Source: Callorhinus ursinus (taxonomy: Eukaryota; Chordata; Mammalia; Carnivora; Otariidae). From it: a DNA stretch of 64,000 nucleotides. This document shows positions 23,201 through 35,200 of this stretch, piece by piece. The stretch is taken from assembly GCF_003265705.1 (NCBI RefSeq), contig NW_020312904.1, forward strand, positions 2,979,936 to 3,043,935, read 5' to 3'. A program made the position numbers and the translations under genes. The notes under the pieces were generated by a model that was given only the letters and a program-made list of their open reading frames with translations, made no database searches and was not told where the DNA came from. The number at the start of each line of letters is the position of its first letter. Position 1 is the first letter of the stretch.

Positions 23201-26200
23201 GACAGAAAATTCTTGCAAGAAGAGATACAAGCAATTTATAAGGCTTAGAAAGGATTTCACCAATAAGTGACACCTGAAGAAACGTAATGTGGCGCCGTGT
23301 TTGTGGCACCAAGGTTTTAGCGCGAATTCTCAAAGCCGGGCGGGGCTCGGGGACGCTGTTCTCCTCCCCGGACCCCGTGCCCTGAGGTCTGTACACACTT
23401 CCTGAGGGGCCACCAGCAGTGTGGGCAAAGAGCCTTAAAAATGTGGGGTGTTCGCCTAGTATCCCAGTTTCTCACTCTTTCCTGGGATGACAATCAGGTG
23501 CACAGGGTGATGTGCACAGAGGTGCGCGGCCACATTTTATAATAGCAAACGTTGAAACAACGTGAGCGCCCACTGGCAGGAAACGTGGGGCTACAGTTGT
23601 GCCCCTGTGAGTCCGAAGGGACAGCACGTGGACCTTTAATGTGGTCTTTCCAGAGAACTTTTCATTGAAAAAAAGTGGCTGTGATAAATGCTGGGAAGTC
23701 AGGGGTACAAGACTCCACGCACAGTAGCTTTTCTGTTCTGTTTTTGTTTCTTACGTTGAATACACAGTCTGTGGACTCACGTTTTCTTTTTCTTACACCT
23801 TGGGATATTCTAAAGTTGAATTTTTTTTAAGTTTTATTTTATTTTAATTCAATTAATTAAAATTTTCAGCATAACTGGGATAATAAGAAACTATAAGATG
23901 GAAGACATAATCTCTTTCCAAAAAGTTACCGTGTGTTGGCAATTAGATGCCAAGTACGTGACATCTTACCCTGAGCATGTCACCTTCCACCGAGGTCAGT
24001 GTCCCCTTTCTGTAAGAGCGACTTCTTGCAGGAAATCCTCCTGAAGATGTTATAGGACCTCATGTGAAAGGAAGTGTTTGCTTGCTTTTTATTTTAAATT
24101 GGATTCTCAGATTTGAATGTAAGCTCTACAACGTAATGTTATTCTTCCCCACAGTTACTGAACGTGCAAACCAGGCCAAGGAGAGTTTATATGAGATCAA
24201 CATAGACAAATACGATGGGTGAGTACAGTTCCTTTCATCTTGACTCCTACATAGTGGACGCTAATCAGGCTTTACCCATCTTAGCGTTGTTCACTCCCTG
24301 TCCTTAGTTTTGTTCCTAATTGTCATCGGAGAAAATGAGAAACAGCAGAAAGTTCCATCACACCCCCTTCTACGACTTAGAGACAACCACTGACCGTTTC
24401 CTTTTCTGTCTTCCTACCTATGAATCTTCTCTGGATCATTTGAAAGTCCATTACGGACGTGATTCCCTTTGTCCCTAAATAGTTGAGTGCACATTTCCTA
24501 GAAACAAGGCTATTCTCTTACAGAACCAAATACCATGATGACCCGGGAAACCACATGACACCAGGCTCTTAGCTGCTTGCTGTCCCGTTTCGGGCCCCGC
24601 CTTGTCCCCTCTTCCTTTACAGCAGGAGACCTGCCTAGCCCTCGGGCTCTCGTGAGCACTCTAGTCTCAGATCTGGAGCCGTTCCTCAGCCTTTCTTGGG
24701 GGGGCTGAGGTTTCCGGAGCATAGACCAGGTGTTCGTCGTGCCCCTCGGTTTGGGTGTGTCTGATGTCTCCTCTTGGTCGGCCCCGGTTGTGCGTGCTTG
24801 GCTGTGTGCCACGGGGCGGGGGGCTGCTGCGTGCGGGGCTGCGTCTGTGCCGTGTCTGTCTCTGCTGGCGTGTCAGCCCCTGGAGCGCCAGCGTCCTGGG
24901 CCCTGTGCCTAGCTCTCCCCCAGCACCGGGCACAGGCCTAGCGCGTGGCAGGTGCTCGGCGAACGAGCGCTCGAGACCTGGGGAAGGGTGGCTGCCTCCT
25001 CGGTGGTGAGGACCCAGGGGTGCTCACAGACCGGTGCTGAGGATCAGGTGTGTTGGAAGGGCCCTTCTGAAGGCCATGTGGCGAGTACTGATGCGGTGGG
25101 ATGGGGCCCGGGACGGCTGCAGGAGGCTAGGCGCTGTAGGCAAAGCCGGCTGGACAGCAGCAGATGACACACGCAGAGGGGATGGTCTCCAGGACGTCTG
25201 GGGGAGAACTGACTGGTCCCGGTGATGGAATCCTACAGGAGACACGCAGGGACTCGTAACCCAAATGACAGTGACGTTACCAAGCCATGAGATAAGGAGC
25301 TGCAGTCGGGTTTGGAGACCGTGGTGCAGCCAGTGTGGGGAGCGTGAGCTGAGGGCTCGGCGGGGCGGGTCAGCCCCCGGAGTCCAGGCAGCGTGAAGGT
25401 TAAGGGCGCGGGGCTGCCTGCCAGAGTCTGGCTGGTGGAGGGCCGTGGAGGGAGAGGTCTGTTCTGCTTTTGTCTTGTCGGCTTATTTCTTAGCGCTGTG
25501 GCCTGAGGGGAAGCACCTGGCTTGCAGACTGAGGAGGAGGGCCTTCTCCGTGAGGAGCGGGGCCCCAGGGGAGAGTGCAGCATTGTGGGGGGATTGTGGG
25601 GGTAGCAGAGGGACCCTAACAGCCCGTGTCCCCCTGCAGAATCGTCTGCGTCGGTGGAGACGGCATGTTCAGCGAGGTCTTGCACGGCCTGATCGGAAGG
25701 ACGCAGCAGAACGCCGGCGTGGACCAGAACCAGCCCAGGGCAGCGCTGGTGCCCAGCCCGCTCAGGATTGGCATCATCCCTGCGGGTAGGGGCGCCGCCT
25801 CCCCCCCTTCCCTGGGGGCATCAAGCTTGGTTCTCCTTCAGGTTCATTTTGTTGCTGAAATGGTGATTTTTATCACCACACGGGTGCAGAATTGGTTGAG
25901 ACAGTTTACGAGCAAGTAAAGGACCCCGGGTGTGTGTTTGAGGGGTTCCTGTCCCGCTTCCCACAGGCACTGAGAAGCCGGCGGCTGGGGGACAGTCTGC
26001 TCTCAAAGGACTGACCAGTTGGCGGGGGTGGGGGGCTGGGGGGCAGGGGACCCCAGAGCACGATCGAGAAGGAAGGAAGCCAGGGAAGCAGGTGGTTTTC
26101 TGGAAGTGGCTTGTAGCCCAGACCGCGGTGTGGGGCATGGGAGCTGGGGGGGTGCTCATGCCCTGGGGCGGGGCGCCCTCCTATATAAGATGGGGAGGGA

Positions 26201-29200
26201 TGGGGACCAGGGGCTGTTCACCCCGTGGGCTCCTGGGCTGTGTCCCAGAGAGGTCTGGCTCAGTGTGTTGTTTTGTTTTGTTTTGTTTCAGATTTACTTA
26301 TTTATTTGAGGGTTGGGGGGAGGAGGGGCAGAGAGGGAGAGAGAATCTCAGGCTGACTCCTCACCAAGACTGGAGCCCGACGTGGGGCTTGATCCCATGG
26401 CCCTGAGATCACAACCTGAGCTGAAACGGAGAGTCAGACGCCCAGTGGACTGAGCCCCCCCAGGCGCCCCTGGCTCAGCATGTTTTGTGTCTGTAGGAAG
26501 TGCCTAGTTCTTTGAAAAATTACCGTGTTGAGCTAAGTAAAGCCTGTGCATTGTTGGTTCGAGGCTTCGCAAGCAGTGCCACAGGGAGGCGGCGCCCCTG
26601 CCCAGCACCCCGGGTCTGCCCCCGAGCGACAGTGACACAGGCTAGGCAGAAATCCCACATGGCGCATCATGTCACGCCGTTTACAACCACTGTGAGGGCG
26701 TTGCTGTCGTGGTGCTGCTTTATGGACCGAGGTGAGCAGTCACAAGGCCCCCCAAGGGACCGCTCTGCCCCGCCCCACGGTCAGGAGGTGGCTTTTCCCG
26801 ACGGAATGACGTTGTTTATACAGTAGACGTATTTATTCTTGGTTGGTTACAGCTCACAGCCTCTTTCCCAAGTTAGGCTTCTGTCTTTTGAGTTTGCATG
26901 TGGTCTGTTCCGGACGACATGGATTTTATTTTTCTACCGGCTGAACTACTTTTCCGTGATGTCTTTTATGGCCATTGGCCCACAGTAGCGCTGATGCTTA
27001 CAGCCCTAAGCTGTTAACGTTCAGAAGCGCAGCGTAGGAGCTGCTGCAGCCCCCACACGTCGGCAGGGTCGTGGGGACGGGCGGAGTGCGTGCTGTGGGT
27101 GTTCGGGGCCCTGGGCTTCGGCAGAGAACAAGATGGGCGTGGCCTCTGCCCACACAGGAGGCCCCCACCGCACAGGAAACGTGGGCACAGAAGGGTTTTC
27201 CATGGCGGGCATGCTGTGGAGGAAATGGGCTCAGGGACAGTGGCCAGGAGGGGCTTCCCTGTGGGGAGCCCAGGGCCCTTCCTGAGAGGCGACAGGTGAG
27301 GGGCCGGCCGTGCACGGACGTGGGTATGCCGAGCGTCAGCTGGGGCAGGGCTGTGTGCCCAGGAAAGGGGCCCGGCTGGCAGGGGTGTGCCAGGAGTGGA
27401 GTCACCGAGGGGCCTGCACAAGGACCCGGCTCGAGAGGGAGGATGTCGTAGAGGCCAGTGGGCAGTGTTATCTGAATGGGCTGGAAGACCACCCCCTGCG
27501 CTCTGTTCTGGGCGGCGGTGCCCGAGCCCCGGGGAGGATGCCAGTGCTCGGGCCGGTGGCCGTGTGGTCGGCTGTGACGCGGGCACAGCTTTGCAGCAGA
27601 GCCAACAGGCATCGGATCGACGCATAAGGATGAAGGAGGCAGCAGGGTGACCCCGTGATGTTGGCCTTGGTAACCCGGGGGCACGAAGACGAGGCATCGG
27701 GGTGGGGGCAGGAGTTCTCATGGAGACTGGAGACGGGGCTCCTTGGGGGCCATGGGGCCAGCACTCGGAAGTAGATGGCCAGCGCTGCGGGGGAGCCGGC
27801 TGCGGGGTTCTAGCCGGTGTGTGGCAGCCTCGGGGTGGTTGGGATGGTCCGAGACAGAGTGTGTCAGAGACCAACTCGCTGCTCCGGTGCTGATGCTTTG
27901 TAAATTCCGGTCTCTTACCACTTGAGGATTTAGAGGAAGGAGCCAGGCCACAGAAGGAGGGGGCCCTCTGTCCTTGTTTCCGTGGGCACACCAGAACCCC
28001 CGCGCCTCTGCGTACTTCGTCATGGAACCCCGTCCTGTCGCCTGGTTTGAGCCAGACTTTGCGTTTCCAGCTGGGGCTTCCTCTTGGTCAAAGCCTTGGC
28101 CACACAGATGTCTGAGGAAATGCCCGGCGAGTTAGGTCACATCCGAGGGATGAGCTGTTGAAGCACGCTCAAAGTTAAAAGGGTGGAACAGTGTTTGGGG
28201 GACTTGTCTGCCGCCACCCGGGTCTCTCCACCTGCGCCAGGCTGGCCTCTTCAAAACGGCAGGTGCCAAGAGCTGAAGCCTCCCTGGAGCTCGGGCAGGT
28301 CACTCGTTCAGTCAGTGATCACGCACGCTCGCAACACAGGCTTCCCAGCCCCGCTGTGGGCCCCAGAGTGAGTGAGGCGGGGCCCCCAGGGTGCAGGGAG
28401 GCCAACTGTGGGTACAGAACGCAGAGAGCCGAGCAGTGCGGGGGGGGGAGGGGCATGCCATTGCAGACAGGGTGCTCTGGGAGGCCTACTTGGGGTGACA
28501 CTGGTCCAGGGCCCAGAGTGCGGTGAGGACAGGCCTGCCTTTGGGCAGCAGTGGTCCTTGCAGGGGCCCCAGGGCAGGATGAGCCTGGCTCTGGCCAGGA
28601 GGCGTGAGCGGGGAGCAAGAGGTGGGGCGCAGGGGGAGCTGCAGGCAGAGGGCGGTGGCCCCAAGGAGGCTCCTGAGGACGGAGTAAGCTGAGTGATGAC
28701 CTCCTTTAAAAATCTGACTTTTCAGCAAAACCATCCCCGAAACCTGTCAAAAGCACAGGTCGCCTGCCTGTCCAGGGGCAGGGCCCTGGGAAATCCTGGA
28801 ACGCAAGTACACGGGGGCCACACCCCAGCCCGGCCAGGGCCTGGATGCCTGACCAGGAAGGCCGGGCGCCTCGCCCTGTCCCGTCCACACCTCCGTGGAT
28901 GAGACGCCTCCAGCAGCTTGGGAACGGCGCGGTGCCACCCCGGAGATGGGTCATCACCACAGCCCACTTTGCCGTGGCTCTGCCGGGCGCCCCAGCACGC
29001 GCACACCTGAGCCCCGGGGAGTTCCCTGCCGAGACTCCGCTCCCGTCGTGTGGTGTCCGGCCCGGCGAGGCCTCGGGCGTCTAGACCGTGGGGTGGGATT
29101 AGGGACCAGACGCTCGCTGCTTCGTGCTTATTGGGCGTCCTTGCGGAGTGCCTGCTGGGGGTGCAGTCCCGTCTCTGTGAATGCAGGCGAGTCTGGGAGT

Positions 29201-32200
29201 CCGGGCCGGCGTGCCGGCAAAGTAAACAAGGCTTGGGGCATGCAAGGGGAGCAAGTGGGCTCCGCGGACATTCCGGAAGGTTCTGACGATGGGAAGAACT
29301 ACCTGAGGGCATAGTTCAGAGTCATTAAATAGCTCTTTCAGAGTTTGTTCTCTTAGAACTGTTCATGCTGGTTATCCAGGTACCCGTCGTTACAAAGATG
29401 AGGGTGTGGGAGACTCTGAAACCACACGGGTTCTTAGATGCTGTTGCTGTGAATTTTTAATCTTTTAAGACTACTCCTATGGTCTTAAATGTTTATTTAA
29501 AAATTTTTACTTTTTGGCTCATTTTTGGAATGAGATACTGTTGAAGTCTTCAGGTTAAGATTAACAAAAAAAGAAAAAAAAACCATATTAAAAACATATG
29601 TGTGTGTTTATGTAACTTACCAGCAATCAGAAGCCATACGGGCACTTGGATGAAATAAGAGCCTCCACTCTGATGACAAACTGGACCGGGTTCTGTTACC
29701 CTGAGACATAACACAGGGTGCTTGCAATCCAGCACGTCTGTGGGGAACCACGAGTTTTCCGGCTTCAGGGAACATCACTTATGACGGGAGAATCAGTTGA
29801 TTGTTCGGGGGCCCGAGGGCGGGGCATCTGGGCCCTGCCGACGGGCAGGCTTCTGTGCCTGTTAACTCCGGTTATTCCCTGATGGGTCCGGGTCTGTGGC
29901 AATACGGTGCAATTCTAGATCCTGTCACGCACTTTACTCTTGGGAAATCCACGGTAGGCTTTTTCACCCAGTTAGCAGACGTGTTAAAATTCAGATTGCT
30001 CAGCCCCATCCCAGACCTGTTGAATCAGAATCTTGGGGGAGTTGGGGTTCAGGAACCTGTGATAAATAAGAGCCCAGGAGATTCTCTGCTCACTCAGGCT
30101 GACAACAGTCACCTGGATTATGCCCCAGTTAAAAGCAGGACAGACGTAGGGATGGTCCGTAGCATCATCACCATGCCCCGGGGATCCTGGCACCAGGTGG
30201 GTGCCCTGAGGTTACCCTCAGTCTATGCACGAGCATGTCAGTGGGAGGCGTGTGCTCGCTGAGCTCCATGGGGTCCCCTCCAGTCTGTTAGGTGGCAGCT
30301 GCCATGCATCTTCGAGCAGCGATGGGCCCCAGAGCATTCTGTGAATCAGGCCGCCGGTGTCGGGGTGCAGGCTGTGGACCAGGGCCGCCGGTGTCAGGGC
30401 ACAGGCTTCCACGGGGCCACCGGTGTTGGGGCACGGGCTTCCACGGGCTTCCACAGGGCCGCTGGTGTCGGGGCGCAGGCTTCCACGGGGCTTTTTCTGG
30501 GACGTCCACGGGTTGTTCTTGTTCTGCACCCACATTCCTGCTGGTGATGACTCTGCATATGCCCGTGGGTCCTGTGGCCGCTGGTGTGTGAAGGGGGGAC
30601 GTAGACGCCATGCAGAGTGCGTAGCGACGCCCTGGCCGCCGCCACTGCCCACACGTCTCGGGCTCCGCTCCCCAAGACGGGGCAGCAGTGTCTGAAAGCT
30701 CAGTGAGGAACTAGTGGGATTACTGCAGGCAGTCTCCGCATTTCTGATGAATTAATCTCCATTTGTCCAGTATTCACTTTGTTTGGCTCGTGTTTAGTCC
30801 TTGTGTCCTTACTCCAGGGCCAAAAGGAAGAGCGGATCACTCCGTTGGAAACCTGCTGCAATTTTAAATTATTATAATGATACCCAAGACCTTCCTTTTC
30901 TTTTTCCTTCTTTAGGGTCAACAGACTGTGTGTGTTTTTCGACGGTGGGCACAAACGATGCAGAGACGTCCGCTCTGCACATCATCGTGGGTAGGTCCCT
31001 GTCCGTGGCACTGGCCGTGTGAGCAGTGCGGACCTCCCTGGGCCTCCCGCCAGCAGGGCTCCCTGGGCCCTGGTTCCTTGCCACCTCCCATCTCGTCCTG
31101 TCTTCCCGTGGCCGTTGGGGGGGATGCTTCATCAGCACAGACCCTGCTCAGCGCCGTCTGGGGCCCCCGCTCTGCAGCCACACCCTGTGACCTGACCAGC
31201 TGCCTCAGTGTCCCCGTGTGCGGGCCAGGCCGACCCTCTGGCCCCAACATGCCCCACGCTCACCCGGTGCTCTGTTCTCTGGAGCTGTGTCCAGGGCACG
31301 GCCCCCGTCCCCATCAGGACAGGCTTGCCCAGGCCCGAATCCATGGCACCTGCGACACCCCTTCCATGTGGCATTTACCGGGCACCTGCGCACTCAGCCC
31401 CAAGGGCGGGAGGCCACCCGTGTTGCTGGTTGCTGGCTCAGAAAGTCAGGAATGGCCACGGCCCCTGCTCCATAAGCACGTGGCTCCCTCCTTGTCCCCA
31501 GCGACAGTGCTTCTTCCTTGTGACCGGAGCCATTCAAGTGCTGCTGATGAGTCACGCAGTGATGATTGCCAGTTTTAGAACGTGGGTGCCTTTTCTTCCT
31601 TTCGCGGCACGGCACGCGCTCCGTGGGGCCATGGGTGTTCCGTCCCGACAGGGCAGCTTTCCAAACCTGTTTTGGGAATGTTCGTGAAATTCTGTCATTT
31701 GAATGAAGAGCAGGCACCCGGCCCCCCGGGGCACAGCCCCCTGCCTCCCTCCCGTGTTAATCATCTGCGTCGGCACGTGCCCACCAGGCCCCGTCGGGGC
31801 GGGAGGAGGTGCGGCGTGGGAGTGGACAGGGGACCGCTTCTCTCCGCAGGGGACTCGTTGCCCATGGACGTGTCCTCCGTGCATCACAACAGCACGCTGC
31901 TGCGATACTCCGTGTCCCTGCTGGGGTACGGCTTCTACGGGGACATCATCAAGGACAGCGAGAAGAAGCGGTGGATGGGTCTCATCAGATATGACTTCTC
32001 AGGTAACTCACAGTAACGCTCCCGTCACCCGGGTCTCGGAACACGCTGCTGGCGTGTCCTGGGGTCCCGTGGCCGGGAGGTGCCGCTGGGCTGATGGCTT
32101 TGCGCTCTGCTCTCAGGTTTGAAGACCTTTCTCTCCCATCACTGCTACGAGGGGACGGTGTCTTTCCTGCCAGCACGGCACACGGTGGGGTCTCCGAGGG

Positions 32201-35200
32201 ACAGGAAGCCCTGCCGGGCAGGGTAAGCGCATTCGCCCGCGTGTCTGCTGCACGTGCCGTGAACGAAAGCCGGGCTCTTTGGGGCTGTGCTCCTGCCGCG
32301 GACGCGGGGCATCTTCGGTGTTGATGGGAGAACGTGGTTCTCGTGTGCCCAGCGATGGCCTAGCTCGGTGCGGGGTCACGTGCACCCGCGTGTGTCCTTC
32401 GTGGAAGTGAAGGATTTGAGACCATAAATCGGAACGGTTAGAGGCAGGAGCTGTTTTACCGTCTGTTGCTAAGCTGAGCTGCTGAGCTAATCCCACCGGC
32501 GTGGGGACAGTGAGGGAGTCCAGTGGTGCCCAGGGCCGCAGGACGCTCCCAGCCGTCTACTTGCTTGTCAGCGACTAGAACAGAGCCACGGCATCACCTG
32601 GCCTGTGGATTTTGTACCCTTCTTGGCCTTGACTCCTGCCGGAGCGCCGCTCACTGGGGGGCCAAGCCGACCTGGCTTCACGGCCTCGTAGGACTCTCTG
32701 TTCTTGTGATGCTTACACGTGTGAGAGCAGGGCTCGCGGACGTGTAGTTGTTACAAGATCTAATTTGGAAAATTCAAGTTGGTGTGCAAAGGAAGTATTG
32801 TTAGCTAAGCCTCTGAAACCGAGCTTGCTGTCACGTGGGAATTACGGCTGTCACGTGGGAATTACGGCTGTCACGTGGGAATTACGGCTGTCCCATGTCC
32901 GCGCCGAGCGTCTGCGGCCCGCGGTCCCGTCTGCGCACCGCAGGGAGGGTCGGTCCTTGTTTGTCTTTCAGATGCTTTGTGTGCAGACAGAGCAAGCAGC
33001 AGCTGGAGGAGGAGCAGAAGAAGTCGTTGTACGGCTTAGCGAACACGGGTAACGTCTCAGAAAACACAGTCGTGAGCGTGTGCAGAACTGCGCGCTTTTG
33101 AATCTTGGAGGACATCGCGTCTTCCCGCGGCCGGTCTCTCCCTCCGCCGGTGCCGCACGGCGCATCCCTTTCTCCTGAGCTCCCGGCGGCAGCAGATGGT
33201 TGCCATTTGCCAGCCTTTGGGGAGGCGCAGATGGCAGGGGACGCTGCTTTTGGGGCGCCAGCCGGGCCCCCGTCCCCCACAAAGCTCTGCCCGGGGCCCA
33301 GCGAGCGCCCCTGCCACCCGCTCACACGCGAGCCTTTGGGCTTGGCCCGGCACTCCCGAGGGAATTGGCGCCCCCAAACCGCTCCTGATGGGCACTGAGA
33401 GCTCCACAGCATGTTCACGTCACAACATACCATTCCTCTTATTTCCAACCATTTAAAAATGTGAAAATGACTCTTAGCTCACAGGCCACACAAAATCAGG
33501 GGCAGGCCAGACTGGGCGACCCCTGTTCTAAATTGTCCAAAAGTGCCCACGGGGACCAGCGCAACAGCTCTGCCTTTGGGAGGCGGCCCTCTGGGCCCGG
33601 CGGTCGGCACAGGATTCTTTGTGCTGCTGCTGGGGGGTCAGTTGCGCGGGGAACTTGTGGGGATGGTCTCGGGACGCCCGGCGCGTCTAACGTCCCGTCC
33701 GCAACACCCCTTTCTGCTTCAGAGGAGGTGGAAGAGTGGAAGGTGGTCTGCGGGAAGTTCCTGGCCATCAACGCCACCAACATGTCCTGTGCTTGTCCCC
33801 GGAGCCCCCGGGGCCTCTCCCCGGCCGCCCACTTGGGGGACGGGTCTTCCGACCTCATCCTTATCCGGAAATGCTCCCGTTTCAACTTTCTGAGGTTTCT
33901 CGTCAGGCACACCAACCAGTACGACCAGGTGAGTGGCGGGCTCGTGCCGCGCCCCATGGTGGCCAGTGGGGTCCGTGGCCCTGTCCCCGCTCGCGGTGCG
34001 CTGGGAGCGGCTTCCCCGGCCGGGCCTCACCTACCGGAAGCGCCTAGTCTCAGGGCCTCCTGGTGAGGGCTCGCTAGCAATACATAGTCTCCTCCAGCAA
34101 ACGTGTCCGTAGTCGCGGGCACCCTTGTCCACACAGCGGAAGACGCCACGTCTCACGGCATCGAGAGGCCCGGAGCTGTGGGTCCGTCTCTGATTTTACC
34201 CAGATTTGTGGGTTGTTTTTGGTTTTGGGGTTTTTTTTTTTTTACTTAAATTGTATTTAAGGTCTAGTCTAATGGTGTTTTTATGTGGCTTTTAAAATAG
34301 TGCTTGTGAAAAAGGTAAAGAATTCTACAAGTTACTGCTAGGGAACCACCAGAATTCTTTTTTTTTTTTTTTAAGATTTATTTATGTTTTAGAGAGCGCG
34401 GGGGGAGGGGCAGAGCCCGACGTAAGGCTCAGTCCCACGACCCTGAGGTCGTGACCTGAGATGAAGCCAAGAGTCGGACGCTCAACCGACGGAGCCGCCC
34501 GGGCGCCCCTGCCGGGACTCTTCAGAAAGCGCTCGTGGCTGCGGACGCCGCCGTGGGGCCTCCCCGGCTCAGCGCCTCTAAGAACACGGCCCCCTGCTGT
34601 GTCTCTCGGTAGTTTGACTTCGCTTTCGTGGAAGTTTATCGGGTCAGGAAATTCCAGTTTCTGTCGAAGCAGCCGGAGGACGAGGAAGGCGGCCTCAGGG
34701 AGCGGGGGAAGACGCGGTTCGGGCCCATGTGCAGCGACACGCCCCCCTGCTGCGGCACCGCGTCCAACAGCTCCTGGAACTGCGACGGGGAGGTCCTGAG
34801 CAGCTCCTCCATCGAGGTCAGGTGCGCGCCCGAGGTGCCTCCCGCGGCTCCGTGAGCCCTGCGTCCCCCGGCCCAGGAGTCTCGCTCGGGAGGGATACTG
34901 GGCTATCACCACGCGGGTCACAACACGACATATTCGTTAGACAGGCCGGCCACCTTGGCAGACCCTTCCTGGGTCCCACGTCACCGAGTCCACCCACAGC
35001 CCCTCGGGGCCTCAGGGAGCCCCACCTGTGGCCGGAGCTGGGGGTCGGCTCGCGGGGCAGCGGGTCCTCTCCAGACCCGCAGGCATCAGAAGACAAGAGG
35101 TGGCCACGAGGCCGCAGGAAAACCTGCCAGGACAGTTGTGTATGCAGGGAGTCAGCTTCTGCAATTTTACAAGTTAAAGACATGGAATCATTTTTAGTCG

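Noticed and set aside
27014..27991. 325-codon minus-strand frame
   Set aside because: Pro/Ser/Arg-rich, several overlapping frames equally open, no homology recognised; intronic to CERK.
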